Position numbers and translations under genes: made by a program
In this document: positions 16,893 to 25,402 of the stretch, one piece after another
Layout of the letters: the number at the start of each line of letters is the position of its first letter
Position numbering within the stretch: position 1 is the stretch's first letter
The notes under the pieces: generated by a model
Databases searched by the model: none
Told to the model about the DNA's origin: nothing
The model's input: the letters and a program-made list of their open reading frames with translations, nothing else
Assembly (NCBI RefSeq): GCF_009806985.1
Contig: NZ_WUAX01000001.1
Location: forward strand, 1-64,000
Direction of reading: 5' to 3'
Length of the DNA: 64,000 bases
Source: Halorubrum sp. JWXQ-INN 858
GTDB taxonomy: Archaea; Halobacteriota; Halobacteria; Halobacteriales; Haloferacaceae

Positions 16893-17852
16893 ATGGTAGA
16901 CCGGAACCAGGTCGCCGAAGGGAAACGGATCCAGCGCCGAACGGGCAAGACGTTCCACGTCGCCACCCGGCTGCTCCCGGAGCGGATCCGCCACCCGACG
17001 TACGTGTTGTACGGCTTCTTCCGCGTCGCCGACGAGGTCGTCGACGCGGCGGAGACGGCCCCGCCGGACGAGCAGCGTGCGGAGCTCGAGCGGCTGCGAC
17101 GGGCCGCCCTCGGCGAGGAACCGACCGACGACCCCGTACTGGACGCGTTCGCGACGGTCCGCTCCCGGTACGCGATCCCCGACGCGGACGTCGACGCGTT
17201 CATCGACGCCATGGCGTCCGACATCGACGTCGACCGGTACGAGACGTACGCCGACCTGGAGGAGTACATGGACGGCTCCGCGGCCGCGGTCGGGCGGATG
17301 ATGACCGCGATCATGGACGTCGAGGACGAGGCGGCGGCGTTACCGCACGCCACGAAGCTCGGCGAGGCGTTCCAGATGACGAACTTCCTGCGGGACGTCG
17401 GGGAGGACGTCGTCGACCGGAACCGGGTGTACCTCCCCATAGCGACGCTTCGCCGACACGGCGTCACGGAGGAACAGGTGCTGGACCGGGAGTTCGACGA
17501 GGGGCTCGCGGCCGCGATGCGCGAGCTCCTCGCCCGGACCGAGCGGCTCTACGAGGAGGGCATCGCGGGGATCAAGCACCTGCCCGACGACTGCCAGCTC
17601 GCGGTGCTGCTCGCGGCGGTCCTCTACGCCGACCACCACCGTCTCATCCGTGATCTCGATTACGACACCGTCTCGACGACCCCCCAGCTGTCGCTGTTGC
17701 GCAAGCTGTGGCTGCTGGCGCGGACCCGGTGGGCCTGGCAGTGGAACCGCGACCCGGAGACCGTCTTCTACACGGTGAGCCACGGGTTCGACGGCGAGAC
17801 GGGCACGCGGCGGCACGGACCGCCGGACCCGACCGTCGTTCGGACCGACTGA
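16893..17852 (+). CDS. crtB: Phytoene/squalene synthase family protein
   Basis: A 319-residue head-to-head prenyl synthase. The first aspartate-rich motif is DEVVD (47-51) and the second is DVGED (169-173), within a TNFLRDVGEDVVDRNRVYLP context. Both bind the diphosphates of two prenyl donors through Mg2+. In haloarchaea such proteins make phytoene for bacterioruberin, or squalene. The neighbouring genes give no other carotenoid enzymes, so phytoene versus squalene synthase is not settled; CrtB is the more common annotation for this length. Confidence 0.85.
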   Translation: MVDRNQVAEGKRIQRRTGKTFHVATRLLPERIRHPTYVLYGFFRVADEVVDAAETAPPDEQRAELERLRRAALGEEPTDDPVLDAFATVRSRYAIPDADVDAFIDAMASDIDVDRYETYADLEEYMDGSAAAVGRMMTAIMDVEDEAAALPHATKLGEAFQMTNFLRDVGEDVVDRNRVYLPIATLRRHGVTEEQVLDREFDEGLAAAMRELLARTERLYEEGIAGIKHLPDDCQLAVLLAAVLYADHHRLIRDLDYDTVSTTPQLSLLRKLWLLARTRWAWQWNRDPETVFYTVSHGFDGETGTRRHGPPDPTVVRTD

Positions 17853-17869
17853 GGGGGACGAGACGACCG

Positions 17870-18079
17870 ATGCACCGCGCCAGGTTCGTCCGGCTCGCTT
17901 TGCTCGCGTTCGCGCTCGTTGCCGCCTCCTTCGTCGTTCGAGGAACGACCCGGCTCGTCGCGCCGTACGACGTCGCCGTCCTGCTGTCCGCGCCGCTGCT
18001 GTTCGCGGCCGCCGCGCTGTTGGCCGGCCTGTTCGTGTTGGCGACGTTGGACGCCGTCGGGATCCGGCCGATGGAGTGA
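17870..18079 (+). CDS. Small membrane protein, two predicted segments
   Basis: A 69-residue hydrophobic protein starting 17 bp after the crtB-like gene, probably co-transcribed. Two membrane segments are visible (about residues 6-24 and 35-60) separated by a short polar loop. No family recognised. The reading frame continues open upstream inside crtB, but the ATG at 17870 is the first start after the crtB stop. Confidence 0.6.
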   Translation: MHRARFVRLALLAFALVAASFVVRGTTRLVAPYDVAVLLSAPLLFAAAALLAGLFVLATLDAVGIRPME

Positions 18080-18080
18080 G

Positions 18081-18150
18081 CGGGACGGCCGACTGCGCGG
18101 AGCCGTGTGGGACGGCCGACTGCGCGGAGCCGTGCGGGACAGCCGACCGA
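18081..18150. repeat. 27-bp tandem repeat
   Basis: Two copies of a 27-bp unit (core GGGACGGCCGACTGCGCGGA) at 18081-18107 and 18108-18134 plus a partial third copy. The array begins right after the stop codon of the small membrane protein and lies before hisD. Confidence 0.85.
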
Positions 18151-18216
18151 ACGGGACGAGGGGACCCGCCGGCCCCAAGCCGGAACGCCCTTTTCCCGTC
18201 GGCCCCGACGACGGGT

Positions 18217-19494
18217 ATGAACGTACGAGCCGTCGCCGACCTCTCCCCCGCGGAGCGGCGCGCCTTCTTCGAGCGCGACGCCGGCGTGGAGGCGGTCCGC
18301 GAGGACGTCGAAGCGATCGTCGACCGGGTGCGCGAGGAGGGCGACGTGGCGCTGCGCGAGTTCTCCGAGGAGTTCGACGGGGTGAGCGTCGGCAACATCG
18401 ACGTCACGGACGAGGCCGCACGCGCCCACGCCGAGCTGGACGACGCCGGCGACCCCGTGCTCGACGCCGTCCGCGAGGCCGCCGCCAACGTCCGGGCGTT
18501 CCACGAGCGCCAGCGGCCCGAGGACTGGCGCGAGGAGTTCGACGGCCGCGAGCTGGGTCGCCGGTTCCGCCCGATCGACCGGGCCGGGGTGTACGTCCCC
18601 GGCGGCGCGGCCGCGTACCCCTCCAGCGCGCTCATGGGCGTCATCCCGGCGACGGTCGCGGGCGTCGACCACGTCGCGGTCGCGACCCCGCCCGCCGACG
18701 AGATCAACCCGGTCACCCTCGCCGCGATCCACGAGGCGGGCGCGGACGCCGTCTACCAGGCCGGCGGCGCACAGGGGATCGCGGCGCTCGCGTACGGCAC
18801 CGAGACCGTCACCCGGTCGACGAAGGTGGTCGGCCCGGGCAACAAGTGGGTGACCGCCGCGAAGGCGGCGGTGCAGGGCGACGTGGAGATCGACTTCCTC
18901 GCCGGCCCGAGCGAGGTGCTCGTGCTCGCCGACGGGACGGCCGACCCCGAGTTCGTCGCGGCCGAGCTGCTCGCACAGGCGGAACACGACCCGAACGCGT
19001 CGGTCGTCGCCGTCACCGACGACGCGGCGCTGGCCGAGACGGTCGCGACGGCCGTCGAGGACGGGGCTCCGAAGCGGGACCGGACGGAGACGATCCGCGC
19101 GGCGCTCGCAAACGAGGCGTCGGGCGTGCTGACGGCGCGGTCGATGTCGGAGGCCGTTCTGTTCGCCGAGGAGTACGCGGCCGAGCACCTCACGATCCTC
19201 GCCGACGACGACGAGGCGCTGCTCGACCGGATCCCCAGCGCCGGCTCCGTCTTCCTCGGGCCGTACTCCCCGGTCGCCGCGGGCGATTACGCCTCCGGCC
19301 CGAACCACGTGTTGCCGACCAACGGCGGCGCGAAGCGGTACGGCGGGCTCTCGACGGACACGTTCCTCCGGTCGTCGACGGTCCAGCGGCTCGACCGCGA
19401 CGCGCTCGCGGGGATCGCCGACACGGTGACGACGCTCGCCGAAGCGGAGGGGCTCGAAGCCCACGCCGAGAGCGTGCGGACGCGGTTCGACTGA
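18217..19494 (+). CDS. hisD: Histidinol dehydrogenase
   Basis: A 425-residue HisD, which performs the two-step NAD-dependent oxidation of L-histidinol to L-histidine, the last step of histidine synthesis. Recognisable blocks are GVYVPGGAAAYPSS near residue 130, GPGNKWVTAAK near 205, DFLAGPSEVLVLAD near 230 and YAAEHLTI near 330 (catalytic Glu/His region). The length matches the family. It stands alone, as histidine genes are usually scattered in haloarchaea. The ATG at 18217 is the family start; the frame is open further upstream through the 27-bp repeats, which is not real coding. Confidence 0.95.
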   Translation: MNVRAVADLSPAERRAFFERDAGVEAVREDVEAIVDRVREEGDVALREFSEEFDGVSVGNIDVTDEAARAHAELDDAGDPVLDAVREAAANVRAFHERQRPEDWREEFDGRELGRRFRPIDRAGVYVPGGAAAYPSSALMGVIPATVAGVDHVAVATPPADEINPVTLAAIHEAGADAVYQAGGAQGIAALAYGTETVTRSTKVVGPGNKWVTAAKAAVQGDVEIDFLAGPSEVLVLADGTADPEFVAAELLAQAEHDPNASVVAVTDDAALAETVATAVEDGAPKRDRTETIRAALANEASGVLTARSMSEAVLFAEEYAAEHLTILADDDEALLDRIPSAGSVFLGPYSPVAAGDYASGPNHVLPTNGGAKRYGGLSTDTFLRSSTVQRLDRDALAGIADTVTTLAEAEGLEAHAESVRTRFD

Positions 19495-19553
19495 CGGCGT
19501 CCCACCGTGGATCCGCCGCCAACGTTTTGCCCCTCCAACGGGTACGTTGGTCC

Positions 19554-19919
19554 ATGAGTACCGAACCGGCCCGGCCGATCGACGACGCGGCCATCGAGGT
19601 GACGCCCGACGCCGCCACGGAGGCGCTCTCGCTGCTGGAGGGCGAGGGGCTCGACACCGACGTGGCAGGACTACGACTGTTCGTACAGCAGGGCGGCTGT
19701 GCGGGGCTCTCCTACGGGATGCGCTTCGACACGGAGCCCGAGGAGGACGACCTCGTCGTCGAGCATCACGAGCTCCGCGTGTTCGTCGACCCCGCCAGCC
19801 GGAACTACATCGGCGGGAGCAAACTGGACTACGAACACGGGCTGCAGGCGGCCGGCTTCCACGTGGAGAACCCGAACGTCGTCTCCGAATGCGGCTGTGG
19901 CGAGTCGTTCCGAACCTGA
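19554..19919 (+). CDS. HesB/IscA/ErpA-type iron-sulfur cluster carrier
   Basis: A 121-residue A-type Fe-S carrier. The three conserved cysteines are present: one in QQGGCAGLSYGM and two in the C-terminal SECGCGESF. Such proteins accept Fe-S clusters from the SUF system and pass them to apo-proteins. It starts 59 bp after hisD and is probably transcribed separately. It is slightly longer than bacterial ErpA because of an acidic N-terminal extension of about 15 residues. Confidence 0.93.
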   Translation: MSTEPARPIDDAAIEVTPDAATEALSLLEGEGLDTDVAGLRLFVQQGGCAGLSYGMRFDTEPEEDDLVVEHHELRVFVDPASRNYIGGSKLDYEHGLQAAGFHVENPNVVSECGCGESFRT

Positions 19920-19961
19920 TCGGGCCACCTTTTTAAGTCGATCAGGCGGCTATCGTACGGT

Positions 19962-20207
19962 ATGGAACTCGAAGCCGCGACGACGGGCGAGAACGAGCGA
20001 GTGTACATCGACCGGGGGCATGCCGAGCGCGGGGCCGAAGGACGGTTCTACGTCGTGTTTTCGGACGATAGCAGGCAGGATCGCTGGGGGTTTTACTGTG
20101 ACAACTGCGGCTCGCTCGACACCGCGGTGGACACCATGGGCCGGATCGAGTGTAACGACTGCGGGAACCTCCGCAAGGCCGACGAGTGGGACGCCGCCCA
20201 CGAATGA
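19962..20207 (+). CDS. Conserved haloarchaeal protein with paired CxxC motifs
   Basis: An 81-residue protein with two cysteine pairs, CDNC and CNDC, about 20 residues apart, forming a probable zinc ribbon in the C-terminal half. The N-terminal half contains a beta-rich GRFYVVFSDDSRQDRWGFYC segment. I believe it corresponds to a small DUF family widespread in haloarchaea, with no known function. It starts shortly after a TTTTTAAG box (around 19930), consistent with a leaderless or short-leader transcript. Confidence 0.75.
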   Translation: MELEAATTGENERVYIDRGHAERGAEGRFYVVFSDDSRQDRWGFYCDNCGSLDTAVDTMGRIECNDCGNLRKADEWDAAHE

Positions 20208-20275
20208 GCGCGTCGTGACCGTGACAACCAGATCGTGAGAAAGTTTATCACGCATGCGGGCGAACGTGAGGGTAG

Positions 20276-20611
20276 ATGGCCCCTGCGAGCATCCCACCGA
20301 CGACGGAGGCCAGAGACGTCTTTCGCGAACTAGGATACACCGTCACCGACGGCGGACGGGAGTTCGTCGCGGAGCGGAAGTGGCGTCGTGTACACGTCAC
20401 GACGCTGTGTTCGGACGGTGTCGACGACCTCGGACCGTATCTCGCGGACGGTGGGGAGACGCCGCGGCTCCGCTGTTTCGTCACGTGGCGCGAGAACGCC
20501 GCGGCGCTCCGGGACGGACTGACGTCGATGAAGCCGCCGTACGACTGGGCGGTGATCGGCGTCGACGGCGACGACTTCACCGTGATGGAAGGCGCGGCCG
20601 GCAGTCCCTGA
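20276..20611 (+). CDS. Conserved haloarchaeal protein of unknown function
   Basis: A 111-residue soluble protein with no recognised domain. It has an N-terminal helical segment, a basic patch ([13 protein letters not shown]) and an acidic C-terminal half. Codon usage resembles that of its neighbours, and the frame is bounded by a TATA-like GTTTATC box about 35 nt upstream, so I accept it as a gene. Function unknown. Confidence 0.65.
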   Translation: MAPASIPPTTEARDVFRELGYTVTDGGREFVAERKWRRVHVTTLCSDGVDDLGPYLADGGETPRLRCFVTWRENAAALRDGLTSMKPPYDWAVIGVDGDDFTVMEGAAGSP

Positions 20612-20721
20612 GACCGTCCCGAACACGACCAACGATCCGCGACCACCAGTCACCGTCTCGGGCGCGGCCGGCGGCACCGAACCGTCTCCGCCTCGACGGT
20701 CGACGGGTTCGGCGGCGCCTG

Positions 20722-20731
20722 CTTTTATAAG
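20722..20731 (+). promoter_or_regulatory. TATA element of the dodecin gene
   Basis: CTTTTATAAG centred about 30 nt upstream of the ATG at 20757, indicating a leaderless or near-leaderless transcript. Confidence 0.65.
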
Positions 20732-20756
20732 TCCGTGCGTGCAAGTAGCAACCGAC

Positions 20757-20957
20757 ATGGTCTTCAAGAAGATCACGCTGATCGGTACGAGCGACGAGAG
20801 TTTCGACGCCGCCGCGGACGACGCGATCGACCGCGCGGAGGACACCCTCCAGAACGTCTACTGGGCGGAGGTGGTCGAGTTCGGCGTCGAGGTGAAGAAC
20901 GCTCCCGAGCGGGAGTACCAGGCGGAAGTGGAGATCGCCTTCGAGCTCGAGGACTGA
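20757..20957 (+). CDS. Dodecin, flavin storage protein
   Basis: A 66-residue dodecin. It matches the family throughout: [23 protein letters not shown], a tryptophan in [10 protein letters not shown] that stacks on the flavin, and the terminal [13 protein letters not shown] strand. Haloarchaeal dodecins form dodecamers that bind riboflavin or lumichrome and protect the cell from free flavins. The gene is monocistronic with a strong TATA box. Confidence 0.95.
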   Translation: MVFKKITLIGTSDESFDAAADDAIDRAEDTLQNVYWAEVVEFGVEVKNAPEREYQAEVEIAFELED

Positions 20958-20975
20958 CCGGCCGATCGCGCGGCG

Positions 20976-22133
20976 TCAGTCGTCCTGGGCCGGGCCCGGA
21001 GTCCGTCGACCGTTCGTCTCGAACGCGGTGCCGACGAGGAGGTGTCCGCCGAGCGTCGCCGGCGAGATGACGTGGTCCGCGCCGGCCCGGCGGAGCTTAT
21101 CGACGTTCTCCCGCTGGGTGGCGGCCGCCACGATACGGACGTCGGGCGCGAGCTGTCGCGCGGTGAGGATCGCCAACGCGTCGCGGGCGTCGTCGGTCGT
21201 CGCGACGATGACGGCCCGGGCGTCCTCGACGTGGGAGCGCTCGAGCGGCTCCACGTCGCTCGGATCCGCGGTCAGGACGGGGACGTCTCGCTCGCCGAGC
21301 GCGCGGGCCGCCGACTCGTCCGCGGTCACCACGGCGTGGACGACGTCCCGATCGGCGAGCTGTTCGAGTATCGGCTCGGTCAGCTCCCCGTAGCCCAGCA
21401 CGAGGACGTGGTCGCTGAGGAGGTCGAACTGTTTCTCCGTCATCTTGCCGAGCGCCTTCGACAGCTGCGCCTCGATGGCGGGCGTCAGGAGGACCCCGAG
21501 CGCGACGGCGAACGCGGCGACGTTCATCACCAGCGAGGAGAGCACGAACAGCTGGGCGATGTCCGACGACGTGCCGGTTTCGGGCGTGATGTCGCCGTAC
21601 CCGACCGTCGAGGCGGTGACGACCGTGAAGTAGAACGCGTCGACGATCGTCTCGATCCCGTCGAACTCGTCGCGGAGCGCGTACGACCCGACGGTGCCGT
21701 AGGCGATGGCGCTCGCGAGCGCCGCCCCCGCCGCGAGCTGGGTCGGCGACGGCGAGTACGATCGATCGAACCGGCCGCGGTTGAACACGAGCGCCGGCAC
21801 CGAGACGACCGACAGCACGACGAGCGGGAGCGAGAAGACGGACACCTGCATCAGCCCTTGGATCGCGGTGAGCGGGAGCAACACGGCGGTGGTGTACCAG
21901 CCGACCCGATAGCCCCGCTTGAGGGCGAACCCGCTCCCCAGCATCGAGAAGCCGGTGATGGTCCCGGTGAAGCCGACCGTCCGCCTGACGATGTCGGGGA
22001 TGTACGGCGAGAGCGGCCCCTGCACGCTGAACCCGCTGATGTGCAACAGCCCGACGACGATGGACAGCAGGGCGACCGCGAACGTCAGGCCGATCGACGC
22101 CCTGACCGACACCCACTCCCGGCTCCACTTCAT
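20976..22133 (-). CDS. Potassium channel with RCK/TrkA-N domain
   Basis: A 385-residue ion channel. About four hydrophobic segments precede the pore, which holds the K+ selectivity sequence TVGYGD (in TASTVGYGDITPETG, near residue 175). The last membrane helix follows, then a TrkA-N/RCK Rossmann domain (VLVLGYGELTEPILEQLADR, near 245) that senses nucleotides or ions. This is the architecture of Kch-type channels. A TrkA-C domain is not obvious at the C-terminus. It is divergent from two membrane proteins with TrkA-C-like domains (22325-24861), which may supply related regulatory functions. The start at 22133 is chosen because the extra 51 upstream residues of the frame overlap the divergent promoter region. 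Confidence 0.9.
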   Translation of the reverse strand: MKWSREWVSVRASIGLTFAVALLSIVVGLLHISGFSVQGPLSPYIPDIVRRTVGFTGTITGFSMLGSGFALKRGYRVGWYTTAVLLPLTAIQGLMQVSVFSLPLVVLSVVSVPALVFNRGRFDRSYSPSPTQLAAGAALASAIAYGTVGSYALRDEFDGIETIVDAFYFTVVTASTVGYGDITPETGTSSDIAQLFVLSSLVMNVAAFAVALGVLLTPAIEAQLSKALGKMTEKQFDLLSDHVLVLGYGELTEPILEQLADRDVVHAVVTADESAARALGERDVPVLTADPSDVEPLERSHVEDARAVIVATTDDARDALAILTARQLAPDVRIVAAATQRENVDKLRRAGADHVISPATLGGHLLVGTAFETNGRRTPGPAQDD

Positions 22134-22324
22134 ACTCGCCCGGTGGCCGAGGTCGGACTTAAAACCCCCCAAGGACGGCGACCCGATACCTCGACCCGTC
22201 GATATCGACTCCGTTCGTCGGCGACCTCGGTCTCCGATCCGCCGATCGTGATCCCGTGTATCGGCGGGAGCCAGGGCCGTCTGCATGACGGTACTGGTTT
22301 AACCTCTCCGACGGAGATGGGGGT

Positions 22325-23599
22325 ATGTCGCTTCCCGTCGAGATCCTCTTCGGCATCTATCTCGGCGTCATCACGGGGATCATCCCCGCGCTGGTCGCCG
22401 GGATATTGGGGTTCGTTTTCAAGTACTTCACCGGAGTGACGGTCCCGGGGCTCGGGGTCGTCGTCCTCGCGCTGGCGATCGCGGGGATCAACGGCGGACT
22501 GCTCGCGCTCAACGACGAGACGATCCGGTCGGCCGAGCGTGCTCCCGCGCTCCTGACCGCGATCCTCGTCGTGTTGATGCTGGCGCTGTACGCACACGCA
22601 CAGGGGGACAAACTCGGCGCGAACGCGCCGAAACGCCTCTCGCTCCGGAAGCTCCGCGACCGGACGCTCTCGACGGACGTCATCGAGCTCGTCGGGGGGC
22701 ACGGGCGGGTCCGCGTCACCGTCGTCGGCGAGGTCGGCGACATGGAGGGGTACCCGCCGCTGCCCGCCGCGACCAGACAGGCGATCGCGGACGGGGAGTG
22801 GACGTTCCCGGCGGAAGCCCAGCTCGCGGACTTAGAGGAGCGGTTCGCGGAGCGGCTCCGAACCGAGCTCGAACTCACCGACGTCTCCGTGTCGATAGAC
22901 GAGAAGGCCCGCGCGACGGTGTCGGCCGCGCCGCCCTCGGGCGGGCTCTCGAAGCGCGTGCCGTCCGGCAAGCGCGCGGTGTCGCTGCCGGCGCTCGTCC
23001 CCACCGGGCTCGCCCGCGGCGACGTGGTTCGGGTCGTCACGCCCGACCTCGTCGTCGAGGGGGCGCTACTGGCCGCCAAGTCTGACGGGAAGGCGGGGCC
23101 GAAAAAGGACGAGAGCTCCGCGAAGCCGACCCCGACGGACGGCGACGGGGCGGCCAGAACGGACGGAAGCGGGACGGCGCGGACCGACGGCGGCGAGACG
23201 GCGCCGGCCCCGACCCCGGTCTCGCCGACGACGACCGGCGGCGAGGGGCGGGTGACCGTCGCGGTCGATCGATCGGACGCGGCCGCGCTGCTGCGCGCCG
23301 ATCGGGGACGCGTGATCGTGCTCTCGCGCGGGACCCGCACGGAGTACGAACTCACGACGCTGCTCCGTCGCGCGGGGAAACGGTTCCGACGGGTCTCGGT
23401 CGTTGCCGACGGCCCGCTCGACGGACACACGATCGGCGATATCGGGGTCCGTGAGGCGTACGACGTCGCCATCCTCGCGTCCCGTCACGACTCGTGGACG
23501 GTCGCTCCGCGCGGCTCACAGGCGCTCACGGCGGGCGACGAGCTGTTCGTCGTCGGGAACCGTGAGGCGCTCGATCGGTTCGCGGAGGTGGCGAAATGA
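22325..23599 (+). CDS. Membrane protein with C-terminal TrkA-C (RCK_C)-like domain
   Basis: A 424-residue protein. Residues 5-90 contain three hydrophobic segments. A cytoplasmic region follows, then a low-complexity K/D/G/T/A-rich linker near 260-310, and a C-terminal domain (about 340-424) that reads like RCK_C: DGHTIGDIGVREAYDVAILA, then GSQALTAGDELFVVGNREAL. RCK_C domains bind regulatory ligands such as cyclic-di-AMP in K+ transport proteins. It overlaps the next gene by four bases (ATGA) and lies divergent to a K+ channel. The role in K+ homeostasis is inferred from domain and context; the N-terminal membrane part is not a known channel pore. Confidence 0.75.
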   Translation: MSLPVEILFGIYLGVITGIIPALVAGILGFVFKYFTGVTVPGLGVVVLALAIAGINGGLLALNDETIRSAERAPALLTAILVVLMLALYAHAQGDKLGANAPKRLSLRKLRDRTLSTDVIELVGGHGRVRVTVVGEVGDMEGYPPLPAATRQAIADGEWTFPAEAQLADLEERFAERLRTELELTDVSVSIDEKARATVSAAPPSGGLSKRVPSGKRAVSLPALVPTGLARGDVVRVVTPDLVVEGALLAAKSDGKAGPKKDESSAKPTPTDGDGAARTDGSGTARTDGGETAPAPTPVSPTTTGGEGRVTVAVDRSDAAALLRADRGRVIVLSRGTRTEYELTTLLRRAGKRFRRVSVVADGPLDGHTIGDIGVREAYDVAILASRHDSWTVAPRGSQALTAGDELFVVGNREALDRFAEVAK

Positions 23600-24861
23600 A
23601 CCCGTCCGCCGTCGACCCCGTGGGGATCGCTCAGGTCACGTTCGGGGACCCGTACGCGGCCGCGATCACGCTGGCGACGTTCGCCGTCCTCGCGGTCGTG
23701 GTCTCCGGGACGGCCGCGCTCGTGTACCGCTGGTACTTCCGGACGGAGATCCCGGAGGGCGTCGCGGTCCTACTCGGCGTCGCCATCGTCGCCTTGTACC
23801 TCAACACGGCCTCGCTCGGCGACCTCGTGGGCGGCGGGGAGTCGGTGCTCCTCACGCCCGAGGGCGTCTTCTTCAACGTGGTCGCGCTCGGTCTCGCGGC
23901 GGCGGTTTCCCCGGCCGGACGCTACGCGGGCGATCGGGTCGCGGTCGACGTGTTCGCGCTCACCGGCGTCGCCGGCCTCGACGGCGACCTGAGCGCGGTC
24001 GTCAAGTCGGTCGGCCGCTTCACGGCGGTGACGCTCCCCGACGCCGACGAGATCGCGGACATGGACACGTACGAACCCGTCTCCACGGAGAAGAAGGCCG
24101 AGATCGCGGGGAAGACGCTGTTCTTCTCCCGCCGGCTGACCACGGAGGCGCTTCGCGAGCGACTCGTCGACCGGGTGAAGACGGACTACGGCGTCGGCCA
24201 CGTCGACGTCGACCTCGCGGACGACGGGACCCTCGAGTACTTCGCCGTCGGATCGCGGGCGACCGGGATCGGGCCGACCCTCGCGCCCGGTCGGGCCGCG
24301 GTCGCGATCGCCGCCGACCCCCCGAACAACGCGACCGCCGGCGACATGGTCCAGGTGTGGCGAACCGACCCCGACCCCGTCCGCGTCGCCACCGGCGAGC
24401 TCCGGGGCGTGGCGGACGACGTCGCCACCGTCGTCCTCGACGAGGCGGACGCCGCGAAGCTCTCCGTGGAGGGCGGGTACCGACTGCTGACGCTCCCGGC
24501 GGAGCCGCAGGCGGACCGCCAGTTCGCCTCGCTGCTCCGCACCGCCGACGAGACCATGGCGGCCGTGAGCGTCGCGCGCGACAGCGGGCTCGTCGGCACC
24601 GCGGTCGGCGACGTGGCCGCCGTCGTCGCGGCGGTCCGGTCGATCGGCGGCGAGGTGCAGGCGATCCCGGCACGGGCGTACACCTTCGCGGCCGGTGATA
24701 CGGTGTATTTGGTCGGACGTCCCGACGCGATCCGCCGGTTCGAGGCGGACGCCGCGGCGCGGCCAGCGGAGTCCGAGACGGGAGGAAGCGACGGGTCGCC
24801 GACGGACGAGGACGATCCCGACGCGAGAGGGGGCGGGATGGGGGACGGAGAGAACGAATGA
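23596..24861 (+). CDS. Membrane protein with C-terminal TrkA-C (RCK_C)-like domain, partner of the preceding gene
   Basis: A 421-residue relative of the preceding protein, translationally coupled through the ATGA overlap. It has three hydrophobic segments in the first 105 residues, a middle region with a second possible ligand-binding fold (VQVWRTDPDPVRVATGEL), and an RCK_C-like end (GLVGTAVGDVAAVVAAV, then YTFAAGDTVYLVGRPDAI, about 330-395). The two proteins probably work as a heteromeric pair. No enzymatic motif or pore signature is seen. The tail beyond residue 395 is acidic and low in complexity. Confidence 0.75.
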   Translation: MNPSAVDPVGIAQVTFGDPYAAAITLATFAVLAVVVSGTAALVYRWYFRTEIPEGVAVLLGVAIVALYLNTASLGDLVGGGESVLLTPEGVFFNVVALGLAAAVSPAGRYAGDRVAVDVFALTGVAGLDGDLSAVVKSVGRFTAVTLPDADEIADMDTYEPVSTEKKAEIAGKTLFFSRRLTTEALRERLVDRVKTDYGVGHVDVDLADDGTLEYFAVGSRATGIGPTLAPGRAAVAIAADPPNNATAGDMVQVWRTDPDPVRVATGELRGVADDVATVVLDEADAAKLSVEGGYRLLTLPAEPQADRQFASLLRTADETMAAVSVARDSGLVGTAVGDVAAVVAAVRSIGGEVQAIPARAYTFAAGDTVYLVGRPDAIRRFEADAAARPAESETGGSDGSPTDEDDPDARGGGMGDGENE

Positions 24862-24915
24862 CCCCAGTCGGGGCCGGGGCGTAATCCTCTTAGGGCGGCC
24901 CGCCGGGGTTGACGT

Positions 24916-25188
24916 ATGGAGTGGAAGCTGTTCGCTGACCTCGCCGAGATCGCCGGCGACAGGGTCGTCGAGGTCGACGTCGAGGCCGGCGACACCGTCG
25001 GCGACGCCGTCGACGCCCTGTTGGAGGCACACCCCGATCTGCGCGAGCGCGTGCTCGACGACGGGGGGATCGCCGATCACATCAACGTTCTCCGGAACGG
25101 CCGGAACGTGTACCACGGTGAGGGGCTGGCTGAACCCCTCGAGGCCGGCGACGAGCTGGCGCTGTTCCCGCCCGTGAGCGGCGGGTAA
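24916..25188 (+). CDS. samp1: Ubiquitin-like small archaeal modifier protein (SAMP1/MoaD family)
   Basis: A 90-residue beta-grasp protein ending in a diglycine (PPVSGG), the attachment end that is adenylated by UbaA. In haloarchaea SAMP1 is joined to lysines of target proteins and also serves as the sulfur carrier (MoaD) for molybdopterin synthase. The sequence VEAGDTVGDAVDALLEAHPDLRERV and the LFPPVSGG end are typical. It stands as a separate gene with a short leader, 54 bp after the RCK_C-type pair. Confidence 0.93.
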   Translation: MEWKLFADLAEIAGDRVVEVDVEAGDTVGDAVDALLEAHPDLRERVLDDGGIADHINVLRNGRNVYHGEGLAEPLEAGDELALFPPVSGG

Positions 25189-25221
25189 CCGGTCGCGGGC
25201 CGCGGCCGTGGACTCGGCCCG

Positions 25222-25340
25222 GGCCACAGCCCGATCCCGGCCACAGCCCGATCCCGGTTTGGGCTCCAGTCTCGACCTCAGCCTCGGCTCCAGTCCCGGC
25301 TTCGTCCCTGGTGCCAGCCTTGACCTCGATCGTGGTCCCG
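25222..25340. repeat. Degenerate tandem repeats before the deoxyhypusine synthase gene
   Basis: Two copies of GCCACAGCCCGATCCCG are followed by CTCCAGTCCCGG/CTCGACCTC variants. The repeats fill most of the roughly 210-bp gap between samp1 and dys. Confidence 0.7.
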
Positions 25341-25402
25341 GCCGACGAGCGACCGGGAGTGCGATCGGTCGTTTCAAACGCGGGCGGGTCACACGTCCGT
25401 CA

